Origin: Chloroflexota bacterium
GTDB taxonomy: Bacteria; Chloroflexota; Anaerolineae; Aggregatilineales; Phototrophicaceae
DNA length: 64,000 nt
Assembly: GCA_016223085.1 (NCBI GenBank)
Contig: JACRPS010000007.1
Span: 1 to 64,000, forward strand
Direction: 5' to 3'
Part shown: positions 19,001 through 27,027 of the stretch, piece by piece
How the letters are laid out: each line of letters starts with the position of its first letter
How positions within the stretch are numbered: position 1 is the first letter of the stretch
Position numbers and translations under genes: made by a program
The notes under the pieces: generated by a model
Database searches by the model: none
Told to the model about the DNA's origin: nothing
Seen by the model: the letters and a program-made list of their open reading frames with translations, nothing else

Positions 19001-20922
19001 CAGTTTACACCCTCAACTGTACCGTCAACGCGCCGCCGTCCCAACCGGGTTATGACTCCGTCCCCCCGCCCGGAGGTACGATTGACTTTGGTTCATCACA
19101 AGTTGGCACGCCTATAACAAACAATACCCTCACCATCAGTGAAACGGGTAACGCTGCCCTCACGATCAGCAATCCGTCCATAACAGGAGCAAATGCGACA
19201 GATTTCAGTGTCACTGCTCCAAGTTTTCCGATCACAATCAACGATGGCGGCGCGACTCAGGCGGTAACACTTCGGTGCAACCCAAGCGCTACCGGATTGC
19301 GCACGGCTAACCTAACCTTTACCACTAACGATCCTGCCCGCCCCAATCCTAGTTATACGCTGCAATGCACGGGAACAGCCGCGCCAGCGCCAAGTTATCA
19401 ATCCGTTCCAGCACCTGGCTCAACGATTGACCTGGGTTCAAGCACTGTCGGCACATCGATTACGGTTGATGCTTTGACCATCAGCGAAACCGGCACATTG
19501 CCACTGACGGTCAGCAATCCGACGATAACAGGTGCAAATGCGGCAGAATTTAGTATCACTGCCCCAGCATCCTTCCCCTTCACAATCAATGACGGTGGCG
19601 CGCCCCAAGTGGTTAGCATTCGTTGTACGCCGGGCGGAGCTGGGCTGCGACAAGCAACACTCACCCTAACAACCAATGACCCAACACAGACAGCCGTTTC
19701 GTACACCTTGCAATGCACCGGCACAACTGCCCCTACGATTAACCTCTCTCCGCCCTCACTGCCTAGTGGTACAGTTGGCGTACGCTACAACCAGACCGTT
19801 ACGGCCACTGGAGGTACTGGGCCATATACACTCACTCAAACTGGCACCCTACCCCCCGGCATAAGTTTCATTCCCAGCACTCCATCAGCGACTCTCTCAG
19901 GTACACCAACCAGTGCCGGGTCATTTACATTCACGGTAACAGCGACAGATGCGATCGGTGCGACTGGTAGCCAAAACTACACACTGGTGATTGCCCCGTC
20001 AACCCCGCCTAGCCAGCCAATTTACACGTCGTTCCCCACGCCAGGCGGCTTCATCACCCTCAATACCACGCCCAACGCGCAGGTGAACGGCAACATCATC
20101 ATTTCCAATACAGGTACGGCGGTGCTGCGGATTAGCTCGATTGCCCTGAGCAACCCGGTCAACTTCGCCCTGCTGACACCCGCCGCGTTTGACGTGGCAG
20201 CGGGCACGTCGCAGACGGCAACCATTCGCTGTCTGTCGCCGGTGGTTGGTACGTTTTTGACCGCCGTCGTCGTCAGCCACAACGCCAGCGGTAGCCCGGC
20301 CAGCTACACTATTGTCTGCAACGTCACGACGACGCTGCTGCCGACAGCCACGCCGATTGGCACGCTGCCCGGCACACTGGCGCCAACCGCCATTCCACCG
20401 ACGCCCACACCTGCCGCCCCCAGCACCGGCGCGGTGAATAACGAGGTGAAAGGCCAGGCGCTGCGCACCGGGCCGTACCTGGGCGCAACGCTGATTGGCG
20501 AGGTGCTGTCCGGCCAGCAGTACCCCATCCTGGCGCGCAGCCGCGACGAAGGCGGCGAATTCGCCTGGTACCTGATTCGCGTTGGTAACGTCACCGGCTG
20601 GACGTCGGGACGGTTCTTCAAATTCACCGGCAACCCCGATCTGCTGCCGACCGCCGGCTCGATCTTCGACCAGATTGACAACGCGCCGGACACGGGCATG
20701 ACCACGACTCTGCCGGCCATGACCGACATGCGCCGACGACCCAGCGGGCGCGCTGCGATTATCCGCACGCTGCCGCAGGGTGCGGTGGTATCCGTCATTG
20801 GCCGCACGCGCCAGAACGGGGGCAACTACTGGCTGCATGTGCGTTATGAAGGTCAGGTGGGTTGGATTCCGGCCTATGTGGAGAACTCGCGTGGGAACTG
20901 GGAGAACGTGCCGATACGATAA
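16042..20922 (+). CDS. Large secreted repeat protein: CSLREA, beta-helix, HYDIN-like and Ig-like modules, SH3
   Basis: A 1626-residue exported protein. After a signal peptide (LLRTLLLLVFCLAVLLAPG) comes a CSLREA-type motif (DGLCDTNHCTLREAV, about 35-50) and a right-handed beta-helix region (to about 220). About eight 100-residue choice-of-anchor/ASPM-SPD2-Hydin modules follow (TLTISETGNAALTISNP type). Two putative-Ig modules carry LPPGLNLAADGVLSGTP and LPPGISFIPSTPSATLSGTP. A Thr/Pro-rich linker leads to two bacterial SH3 domains (about 1475-1625). No LPXTG or membrane anchor is visible. TATACT at 15995 and AAGGGGAA before the ATG are the likely expression signals. A surface or matrix role is inferred. 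Confidence 0.75.
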   Translation: MRLLRTLLLLVFCLAVLLAPGQVLRAATFVITTDEDTDDGLCDTNHCTLREAVAAAESSPGPDTISFNIDSAEAPFVIQLTSTLTIDSPVTIDGSTQTGWVNDPIILIDGSLTTATDGLVLTGGSTISNLIIGGFDGAGIKIHTGGGNLIENNFIGFGVDTVTPLANGDGINVQSDSNQIRANHIANNTGAGVYVAGTAANNSILNNFIFDNGGLGIDLDPAGVTPNDAGDADTGPNGLQNFPVITDATPTMVMGTFNSTTGSAFRLQFFSSTTCAAPDAEGEAFVDEIIITTDSNGNASFSAPLSVSVGQFVTATATGDPLPGSTSEFSACVQVVDAPIYSSNPAPEPDPASALTLTTTEGTSANATITVSNLGSAALDITDVVLSNTTDFTLLSSPTFSIAPGGSAVDLDIQCDADLGTSGTFTTDITVTHNDSARSPARYTLSCTVNALPVPQFESSPPPSPPGVTWDAPFGGSAIFTLNLRNVGDVGSTLTVDGTLTDTNNPRIFDVVGGDTFNFGISGGGSRDVQLRCQPRALITYTATLTLTTNDPDTADQTVTYNLSCTGTQPPGTDYVSTPAPGNPINFATTVVGTAVTADLEIQNAGTAILFVSEPTGGYFSGAHAADFSFVNGTQPPIPVAPSDSWTIRIQCLPSAAGTRTATLTLQTNDPVEPTPSYPLNCPATLLLNPATLPDGTVSVVYPNQTITATGGSGTYTFAVTTGALPPGLNLAADGVLSGTPTQEGTYPFTVTATDTSDGTITGRRDYTIVINPPAPIYTSVPAPAPDPASTISLTTTRGTPVSTSIVVTNTGTAQLDITDIALSDTTNFTVITSPPINIAPNNGTGTITVQCNATTAGPQTTTITVTHNASGSPGVYTFNCTVNAPVYTSSPAPAPDSASTISLPTTQGTPVSTLIVVTNTGTAQLDITAITLTDSSNFTVTTPPPINIAPNNGTGTITVQCNATTASGTPFTTNITVAHNAAGSPAVYTLNCTVNAPPSQPGYDSVPPPGGTIDFGSSQVGTPITNNTLTISETGNAALTISNPSITGANATDFSVTAPSFPITINDGGATQAVTLRCNPSATGLRTANLTFTTNDPARPNPSYTLQCTGTAAPAPSYQSVPAPGSTIDLGSSTVGTSITVDALTISETGTLPLTVSNPTITGANAAEFSITAPASFPFTINDGGAPQVVSIRCTPGGAGLRQATLTLTTNDPTQTAVSYTLQCTGTTAPTINLSPPSLPSGTVGVRYNQTVTATGGTGPYTLTQTGTLPPGISFIPSTPSATLSGTPTSAGSFTFTVTATDAIGATGSQNYTLVIAPSTPPSQPIYTSFPTPGGFITLNTTPNAQVNGNIIISNTGTAVLRISSIALSNPVNFALLTPAAFDVAAGTSQTATIRCLSPVVGTFLTAVVVSHNASGSPASYTIVCNVTTTLLPTATPIGTLPGTLAPTAIPPTPTPAAPSTGAVNNEVKGQALRTGPYLGATLIGEVLSGQQYPILARSRDEGGEFAWYLIRVGNVTGWTSGRFFKFTGNPDLLPTAGSIFDQIDNAPDTGMTTTLPAMTDMRRRPSGRAAIIRTLPQGAVVSVIGRTRQNGGNYWLHVRYEGQVGWIPAYVENSRGNWENVPIR
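18370..19029 (+). repeat. Two tandem 330-bp repeats inside the secreted repeat protein gene
   Basis: The unit starting at 18370 is repeated from 18700 with the same reading frame (110 codons). An identical stretch of about 40 bases recurs at 18544 and 18874. Both copies encode TGTAQLDIT and PPINIAPNNGTGTITVQCNATT-type modules. A second, more diverged tandem pair of about 112 codons (ISETG...TGANA modules) follows at about 19040-19740. Confidence 0.8.
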
Positions 20923-20928
20923 TACCGT

Positions 20929-20957
20929 GTAGGGGAGGGTCTCAGACCCTCCCCTAC
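20929..20957. repeat. Perfect 14-bp palindrome, GTAGGGG family, between convergent genes
   Basis: GTAGGGGAGGGTCT and AGACCCTCCCCTAC flank a single C. It lies 6 bases after the large secreted protein gene and contains the stop codon of the convergent PfkB gene (20954-20956). It could terminate both transcripts. A near-identical copy (27 of 29 bases) is at 45641-45669. Confidence 0.85.
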
Positions 20958-21922
20958 CTCGACTCTCGCGCCTGTAATTCGGCCATCACCTGCTCAAGGC
21001 TCGGCATGGTCTGCGAACCGCCAACGCCGGTCACGGTGAACCCGGCGGCGATGCCGGCGAACAGCGCCCGCCGTTCCAGTGACCAGTCGTGCAGCGTGCC
21101 GTACAGGAAGCCCGCGTCAAACGCATCGCCCGCACCAATCGTATCTACCACCCCGCCCAGCGCGACCGCCGGTTGGTGCAGCCGCGTGCCTTCGCGGTAT
21201 ATCGTCGCGCCCTCCCCCCCCTGCTTGATAACCACAACTCCCGCGCCGGCGCGCAGCAGGCAGCGGGCAGCGTCATCCAGGCTGCTTTTCGCCGTCAGGC
21301 TGCGGGCTTCCGTTTCGTCACAAAACAGAACATCCACGTTCGGCAGCACATCTTCCAGCGCCGGCAGCCAGGGTCGCGGCAGGTCAAACAGCGGAAACTG
21401 CGGGTCAAGCGAGGTAACGAGTCCCCGTTCCCGCGCCTGCCGATACAGGCCAACCAGATCGCCATGCCATGCCGCCTCAAAATGCAGATAGCCGCCCGTG
21501 TGCAGCAGGCGCGCGTCCAGCAGCCTTTCGACCTCGTCCGGGGTGAAGTACAGCGGCCAGAAGTCATGCGTCGGCAGGCGGTAGGTCAGCGGACGTTTGC
21601 GGCTGCCAAACAGCAGCATGTACACGCCGATTGCTCCCACCGTATCCTGCACCACGCGCACCAGTTCGGTATCCACACTGGCGCGCTGTAACGCCGCCTG
21701 GATGAACGTACCCAGCGGATCATCCGGCAGGCAGGAACAGACCTGCACCGACAGCCCCAGCTTTGCCAAATCCTGCGCGGTGTAACCGACCGACCCCGCC
21801 GCCGTCATCTCCACATTCGACGGTCCGTCCCAGGTGGTGATGGCCTCCCAGTTGGCTGGCCCCTGCCCGGTTATCAACAGGTCTACGTTCAGCGGCCCGA
21901 TGGCCGATACGTCGCGCGGCAT
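20954..21922 (-). CDS. PfkB-family carbohydrate kinase
   Basis: A 322-residue ribokinase-like sugar kinase. The N-terminal IGPLNVDLLITGQGP, the substrate-binding GSVGYTAQDLAKLGLSV, and the C-terminal signature DTIGAGDAFDAGF with catalytic Asp266 are present. It should phosphorylate a sugar or nucleoside with ATP. It is the last gene of the leftward ABC-importer operon, so its substrate is probably the imported or isomerised sugar. ATG 21922 follows GGGGGAG closely. Starting further up at the GTG (21943) would run into the palindrome at 21934. The stop codon lies inside another palindrome. Confidence 0.88.
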   Translation of the reverse strand: MPRDVSAIGPLNVDLLITGQGPANWEAITTWDGPSNVEMTAAGSVGYTAQDLAKLGLSVQVCSCLPDDPLGTFIQAALQRASVDTELVRVVQDTVGAIGVYMLLFGSRKRPLTYRLPTHDFWPLYFTPDEVERLLDARLLHTGGYLHFEAAWHGDLVGLYRQARERGLVTSLDPQFPLFDLPRPWLPALEDVLPNVDVLFCDETEARSLTAKSSLDDAARCLLRAGAGVVVIKQGGEGATIYREGTRLHQPAVALGGVVDTIGAGDAFDAGFLYGTLHDWSLERRALFAGIAAGFTVTGVGGSQTMPSLEQVMAELQARESR

Positions 21923-21933
21923 ACTCCCCCTCT

Positions 21934-21961
21934 GTACGGACACGATAGATCGTGTCCCTAC
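21934..21961. repeat. 28-bp palindrome between SIS-domain and PfkB genes
   Basis: GGACACGAT and ATCGTGTCC flank AG within a larger GTAC...GTCCCTAC frame. It is almost the same sequence (26 of 28 bases) as the palindrome at 47460-47487, and both sit between genes of one operon. Confidence 0.8.
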
Positions 21962-21964
21962 CAG

Positions 21965-23209
21965 TTAATGTGTATCTTTCGGGAACAGCCAGTTCCAGAC
22001 CTTCGCGTGGCGGGCGATATTGGCCCGCTGGGTATCCGGGTTGATGTCCCCCTGCGCCACGGCACCCCAGTACGGCAGCAGTTGCCCCGGCAAAATCGCC
22101 AGAATCGAGAACAGAATCGGGTCGGTTTCCGGCAGGCGGAACACGTCGTCCACCTGCTCCGCTACCGCCTCGTCGTCCTCGCTGATGATGCCGATGGACG
22201 GTGACTTAAGCATATACGTCACCTGGGCGATGTCCCGCAGTTCCTGATAGGCTGGGTCCTCCAGTGGCGCGACAACAATAGTGAGAATATCCGGCTGCGT
22301 CAGTCCCAGCGCGCCGTGAATGTGCCGCCCCGGGCACATCCCTTTCGTCGGGATATGGCTCATCTCGTCGTACTTCAGCGCGATTTCTTCGGCAGTCCCT
22401 TCGTTTGCGCCGCTGCCGACGACAAGAATACTGCGCACGCCTTTGTAACGCGCAGACAGAATACGAGCACGTTCGCTCACCCAATCAAACATCTGCTCCA
22501 TTTTGTCGGCGGTGGCAAACAGGCGGCTCCGCAGATCGTCCCAGTCGCGGGCATCAGGCCGCGTCAGTGCGCCGATTTCCAGCGCCAGCCAGATCGAAAC
22601 GGCCAGCCGCGTCGTGTAGTGGAAAGTATCCGAGCCGCCGGTGTCAAAGCCGCCGGCGCATACAATCGTTTCGTCACACTTCTGCGTGATCGGGCTGCCG
22701 GCGATGCTGGTGAACGCGACCTGATATGCGCCCAGTTCCTTGGCCTTGGCGGCGGCGCGGTTGCTGTCTACCGTGCTGCCGCTGCCGGAATACGAAAAAA
22801 ACACGGTTTTGGTGAAGTCAATCGGATGGCCGTGAACGACGTACTCCAGCGAATCGAGGTCACGCGCGTCCCATCCGGCATACGTCCAGAAGGCCGCTGA
22901 CGCAGTATGGGCCACAAACTGCGACGTGCCCAGGCCGTGCCCCGCCATGCCGGTGAAGCCCCGTTCCACCAGCCGCCGGGCAATGGCCGGTACGTTCTCG
23001 CGGTTATTGTTGAACGTATCCCGCAGCGCCTTCGGCTGGCTTCGGATGTCGCCGTAGAGGTTAAACGGGTGCTGCGTCTGCGGCTGCGTGCCAAGCGCGC
23101 GGTACATAATGGGGTATTCGCCGGTTGCTTCGATGTGCCGCCGGATATCCCCGTCTATCCCCCACTGTTTGATGCGCTTCCCGGCCTCGCGTTGAACCCT
23201 GTCATCCAT
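21965..23209 (-). CDS. SIS-domain sugar isomerase/phosphosugar-binding protein
   Basis: A 414-residue cytoplasmic protein with two SIS (sugar isomerase) halves. The first has GMAGHGLGTSQFVAHTASAAFW and FFSYSGSGSTVDSNRAAAKAKELGA; the second has SILVVGSGANEGTAEEIALKYDEMSHIPTKGM, resembling the GlmS/AgaS isomerase half. SIS proteins isomerise or deaminate phosphosugars, or sense them. Its place between an ABC importer and a PfkB kinase suggests it acts on the phosphorylated sugar, for instance as an aldose-ketose isomerase. ATG at 23209 starts 15 bases after the ATPase gene stop. Confidence 0.82.
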   Translation of the reverse strand: MDDRVQREAGKRIKQWGIDGDIRRHIEATGEYPIMYRALGTQPQTQHPFNLYGDIRSQPKALRDTFNNNRENVPAIARRLVERGFTGMAGHGLGTSQFVAHTASAAFWTYAGWDARDLDSLEYVVHGHPIDFTKTVFFSYSGSGSTVDSNRAAAKAKELGAYQVAFTSIAGSPITQKCDETIVCAGGFDTGGSDTFHYTTRLAVSIWLALEIGALTRPDARDWDDLRSRLFATADKMEQMFDWVSERARILSARYKGVRSILVVGSGANEGTAEEIALKYDEMSHIPTKGMCPGRHIHGALGLTQPDILTIVVAPLEDPAYQELRDIAQVTYMLKSPSIGIISEDDEAVAEQVDDVFRLPETDPILFSILAILPGQLLPYWGAVAQGDINPDTQRANIARHAKVWNWLFPKDTH

Positions 23210-23223
23210 GATTGCCTTCCTGT

Positions 23224-24750
23224 CTATTCTTGGCGCTCTTGGCGTCTTGGCGGTTCAACCGTTCCGACCGCGCCAAGCGCATGTCGCAAAATTTCTTCCT
23301 GGCTGGTCTGCGCGGCGTCCAGTTCGGCGGTGATACGTCCTTCCCGCATCACCAGAATCCGGTGAGCCAGTCCCAGGATTTCTGCCAGTTCCGACGAGAT
23401 CAGCAGCACCGACCGCCCTGCTGCCGCCTGCGCCGCGATGAACTGGTACACTTCGAACTTCACGCCAACGTCAATCCCCTGCGTTGGCTCCATCAGAATC
23501 AGCACGTCCGGCTGCGCCGCCAGGCACTTCGCTAGCGCAACCTTTTGCTGGTTGCCGCCGGACAGGTTCAACACCAGTTGTTCCATTGTCGGCGTTTTGA
23601 TCGCCAGCGCCTTGATCTGCTCCGCCGCCACCCGGCGTTCCTCAGCGGCCTTGATAAAACCGATCCCGTTCGCCACACGCTCCAGGCTCGCCATAGCGAT
23701 GTTGCGCCGGACGCTGAGTTCGGGCATCACCCCTTCCGTCTTACGGTCTTCCGGCAAATACATCAGCCCATGTCGAATCGCCCGCCCCGGTGTTGGCGTA
23801 AAGGGTTTGCCCTGAAAGATGATTTGCCCTCGGTCCAGCGGCAGATCCCCAAACAACGCCTTGCCCAGTTCGGTCTTGCCGCTGCCGGACAGCCCGGCGA
23901 CCGCCAGCACCTCTCCCCGGCGCAGGCTGAAACTTACGTCATGCAGCAGGCGGTTGACGGTCAAGCCTTCGACGCGCAGCACCGTTTCGCTTCCTGGCTG
24001 TGCCTTGTTCGGGAACACGCCTGTCAGCTTACGCCCGATCATATCCTGAATCAGCGAGTCGCGGGTCATGGCGGCTAACGGCTGCGTGCTGATGTGCCGT
24101 CCATCGCGCAGCACGGTAACGGCGTCAGCCAGTTGGAAAATCTCATCCAGCCGGTGCGACACGTACAGCACGGTGACACCCTCGGCCTTCAGCCGTGCGA
24201 TCATCTCAAACAGCGCGGCGGCTTCATTCTGGTTCAGCGCGGAGGTTGGCTCATCCATGATAACCAGGCGGCTGCGGTTCAGCAGCGCTCGGGCAATTTC
24301 GAGAATTTGTTTGTCGCTGACTTTCAGCCCACCCACCAGCGCATCCGGTGGCAAATGCGACGCGCCCAGCCGGTTCAGAATATCCCGCGTCTGCGCGCGC
24401 ATCGCGTTCCGGTCAAGAAAGCCCAGGCGCGTGTGTGGTTCCTTGCCGAGCAGCACGTTCTGGGCAACGGTGCGGTCGGGCATCAGGTTAAACATCTGGT
24501 AAATGGTGCTAATGTTCGCCGCCAGCGCGTCTTTTGGCTGGCGCGGGCGATACGGCTGGCCGTCCAGCCATAGATGGCCGGCGTCCGGCTGTTCCGCGCC
24601 GGACAGGATTTTGATGAGCGTGGACTTGCCGGCGCCGTTTTCCCCTACCAGCGCATGAACGCAGCCGGCCTGAATCTCGAACGACACGGTTCGCAGCGCC
24701 TGCACGCCCGGATAAGCCTTGCTGATGTTTTCCAGCCGCAGCAGGCTCAT
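23224..24750 (-). CDS. Sugar ABC transporter ATP-binding protein (RbsA-like, two NBDs)
   Basis: A 508-residue fused ATPase of a monosaccharide importer. The first half has Walker A GENGAGKST and Walker B RLVIMDEPTSAL. Its signature LKVSDKQ is degenerate, as usual for this subfamily. The second half has GLSGSGKTE, LSGGNQQKVALAKCL and DVLILMEPTQGIDVG. The layout and length match RbsA/XylG/MglA. It overlaps the permease gene by four bases (ATGA) and so is translationally coupled to it. Energises uptake by the adjacent permease and binding protein. Confidence 0.92.
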   Translation of the reverse strand: MSLLRLENISKAYPGVQALRTVSFEIQAGCVHALVGENGAGKSTLIKILSGAEQPDAGHLWLDGQPYRPRQPKDALAANISTIYQMFNLMPDRTVAQNVLLGKEPHTRLGFLDRNAMRAQTRDILNRLGASHLPPDALVGGLKVSDKQILEIARALLNRSRLVIMDEPTSALNQNEAAALFEMIARLKAEGVTVLYVSHRLDEIFQLADAVTVLRDGRHISTQPLAAMTRDSLIQDMIGRKLTGVFPNKAQPGSETVLRVEGLTVNRLLHDVSFSLRRGEVLAVAGLSGSGKTELGKALFGDLPLDRGQIIFQGKPFTPTPGRAIRHGLMYLPEDRKTEGVMPELSVRRNIAMASLERVANGIGFIKAAEERRVAAEQIKALAIKTPTMEQLVLNLSGGNQQKVALAKCLAAQPDVLILMEPTQGIDVGVKFEVYQFIAAQAAAGRSVLLISSELAEILGLAHRILVMREGRITAELDAAQTSQEEILRHALGAVGTVEPPRRQERQE

Positions 24751-25766
24751 AGCCGTACCGTCCGCAGGCGATCTAATGACAGCGCGACAATCAATATCGC
24801 GCCGGAAACGACGCGCTGCGTGTAAATACTGATGCCCAGCAGCACCATACCGTTAGTGATGGTGGTCAGGAAAATGGCCGCGATCAGCGTATGGATGATC
24901 TTGCCGCGCCCGCCGGTCAGACTCGCGCCGCCCAAAACCACTGCCGTCAGGATGGGAAACAGGAAATCCGACCCCATGCCGCCGGTTGCCGTGCCCTGGC
25001 GCGCCACCTGCATCACGCCGCCGAACGCTGCCAGCATCCCGGCCACCGCGTATGTGAGCAGTTTGACCCGATCTACGTTGATGCCGGACAGCCATGCCGC
25101 CTTGGTGTTGTTGCCAACGGCATACACCCGCGCGCCGTAGGTCGTTCGCGCCAGAACGATGTAGGCCACCGCATAGAAGGCGAACAGGATGATAACCGGC
25201 AGCGGCAGTGATAGTGGCGGCAGCAGCGGCAAGGATAGATATAGTGTAGCGCGCGACAAAAACTCAATGGACTCCAGCTCATCACCAAAAATCGTCTTGC
25301 CCTGCGTGATGATAAACGCCAGTCCTTCCAGGATGCTTAACATACCGAGCGTGGTGATGATGGCGTTGATCTTCAGACGTGTAATCACCAGCCCATTCAC
25401 CAGACCGATGAATGCTCCCAGTGCCAGCGCGATCACCACCGCTGGCAGCGGTGGCACAGCCTGGTTCACCATCAGCGCGGCCATGACCACACCGGACAGC
25501 GTCAGATTCGACGCCAGCGACAAATCCATATCGCCCATCAGAATGATGAGGTGCGCGCCGATGGCGACGATGCCGATAATGGCGGCCTGCCGCAGGATGG
25601 TGAATAAGTTCTGCGTCGTCGCAAAGTTATCGGTACTAGCCGCCAGGTACAGCGCCCACAGCACAAAAATGACGATAAACCCCTGCTCGCCCAGGAAATT
25701 CACGGCGCGGCGCGCGCTATACTGCCGTTCCGGCGGCACGGGCGTCGCCTTGTCAGGAGCAGCCAT
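24747..25766 (-). CDS. Sugar ABC transporter permease (RbsC-like)
   Basis: A 339-residue inner-membrane permease of the BPD_transp_2 family with about ten helices. It shows GIVAIGAHLIILMGDMDLSLASN and ARTTYGARVYAVGNNTKAAWLSGI, the cytoplasmic coupling region for RbsA-type ATPases. A second conserved patch is VVLGGASLTGGRGKI near the C-terminus. ATG at 25766 is chosen for its GAGG 6 bases upstream; an in-frame GTG lies at 25784. Downstream, the ATPase gene overlaps by four bases. It should import a pentose or hexose; the substrate is not certain. Confidence 0.92.
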   Translation of the reverse strand: MAAPDKATPVPPERQYSARRAVNFLGEQGFIVIFVLWALYLAASTDNFATTQNLFTILRQAAIIGIVAIGAHLIILMGDMDLSLASNLTLSGVVMAALMVNQAVPPLPAVVIALALGAFIGLVNGLVITRLKINAIITTLGMLSILEGLAFIITQGKTIFGDELESIEFLSRATLYLSLPLLPPLSLPLPVIILFAFYAVAYIVLARTTYGARVYAVGNNTKAAWLSGINVDRVKLLTYAVAGMLAAFGGVMQVARQGTATGGMGSDFLFPILTAVVLGGASLTGGRGKIIHTLIAAIFLTTITNGMVLLGISIYTQRVVSGAILIVALSLDRLRTVRL

Positions 25767-25810
25767 AAACGGCCTCGCAATCACGCAACATGCTTACAAA
25801 CATTTTCTTT

Positions 25811-25838
25811 GCAGGGGCACAGTCCGCCATGCCCCTAC
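25811..25838. repeat. Intergenic palindrome, GYAGGGGC family
   Basis: GCAGGGGCA and TGCCCCTAC form the arms of an imperfect hairpin between the binding-protein gene and the permease gene. Same family as the copies at 38379 and 57843. It may lower expression of the permease relative to the binding protein, a usual pattern for such spacers. Confidence 0.7.
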
Positions 25839-25957
25839 ACCGATGGTTTCAATTTGTCTGTATACACCAGATAACCAAATTCATTTCGCCGGGTTCGACA
25901 GTAGGCTAAAGTCCACTGTCACCAGAGCAGAATCAGAATGTAACCGCTAACCGCCAG

Positions 25958-27016
25958 TTACGACCCCGGCGTCGCCTCCGGCGTGGCTTCCACCAGATAC
26001 TCGTTCACGTTGTCCGCCGTAATCAGCGTCACCGGCACGGCGATATTCTGTGGGAATTGGCTCCCGGCCAGCAGCTTGACGGCGGCGTTGATCGTCATCT
26101 CGCCGGTTTTGGCCGGGGAGGTATCCACCGTGCCCCGGTACATGCCGCCCGCCTGAATCAATTCCTTTGCCTGCTGTTCGGCGTCAATGCCGACGATGAT
26201 GGCATCCTCCACGCCCGCGTTTTGCAGCGCCTGCATCGCGCCATACGCGCCGGCATCGTTGATACTGACCACGACGTTGATGTCAGGGTGTTCGACCAGC
26301 GCCGCTTCCATCGAAGCCAGGCCGTTTTCGGTTGTACCACCCAGGTAACTGCCAACGATGGTCGCATCCGGCGCGCCCTCGCTGATGGCGCTGCGAATCG
26401 CGTCCGCTCGCACCACCACGTTGGCGATGTCAGGATAATCCAGTACAGCGACATTCGCCGCGCCGCCCAGTTCGTCGTTAATCAACTGTGCTGCGTATTC
26501 GCCCGCCGCCCGGCCCAGGTCAGCGTCTTCAATGCTGATGGTCACGCCGCCCAGGTCGGCCAACTGCCGCCCGGCGAACTGGACAATCTTCACCCCCTGC
26601 GCGGCGGCTTCTTCCAGCGCAGACAGCACGCTCGGCGGGTCAAACAGGCAGATGATAATCACATCTGCGCCGCTGGCGGTCAGGTTTTCAATCGCGCTGA
26701 TCTGCTTTTCGACGTTGATCTCTGAATCGACCAGTTCGACCCTTAACCCCAGTTCCTCGGCGCGCTGGCGGGCGCTGTCCGCCACTGTGAAGTGATACTC
26801 GGTTGAAAAGGTGCAGGCGATCACGCCGATAAAGCCGTCGTCGCCCAGCGCCGCCTTCGCCGCCTCCACTTCCTCGTCGGTCACTTCCAGGTCTGCCGCC
26901 GTGCCCAGTTCGGTCATATCTGGCGTCGCTTCCGGCGTGGCGTCCTGTGCCAGAACAACCATACCGGACAGCACGATGAGACAAAACAGGAGTCCAATGA
27001 ACCCAATCTTTTTCAT
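25958..27016 (-). CDS. Sugar ABC transporter substrate-binding protein
   Basis: A 352-residue exported protein. A signal peptide (FIGLLFCLIVLSGMVVLAQ) precedes an ATPEAT linker. The mature part is a Peripla_BP_4 (RbsB-like) fold: FIGVIACTFSTEYHFTVADSARQRAEELG, VDSEINVEKQISAIENLTASGADVIIICLFDP, IVQFAGRQLADLGG, and late NDAGAYGAMQALQNAG. Sugar-binding periplasmic proteins bind the substrate and hand it to the permease. The C-terminus repeats ATPEATPGS, a linker type seen in Anaerolineae secreted proteins. No lipobox Cys is visible. It starts 12 bases after the regulator gene stops. Confidence 0.88.
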   Translation of the reverse strand: MKKIGFIGLLFCLIVLSGMVVLAQDATPEATPDMTELGTAADLEVTDEEVEAAKAALGDDGFIGVIACTFSTEYHFTVADSARQRAEELGLRVELVDSEINVEKQISAIENLTASGADVIIICLFDPPSVLSALEEAAAQGVKIVQFAGRQLADLGGVTISIEDADLGRAAGEYAAQLINDELGGAANVAVLDYPDIANVVVRADAIRSAISEGAPDATIVGSYLGGTTENGLASMEAALVEHPDINVVVSINDAGAYGAMQALQNAGVEDAIIVGIDAEQQAKELIQAGGMYRGTVDTSPAKTGEMTINAAVKLLAGSQFPQNIAVPVTLITADNVNEYLVEATPEATPGS

Positions 27017-27027
27017 GATTTTGCTCC

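Noticed and set aside
19999-20838. 279-residue leftward frame in the giant secreted protein gene
   Set aside because: Shadow of the SH3 and linker region; Arg/Gly/Ala-rich with no domain.
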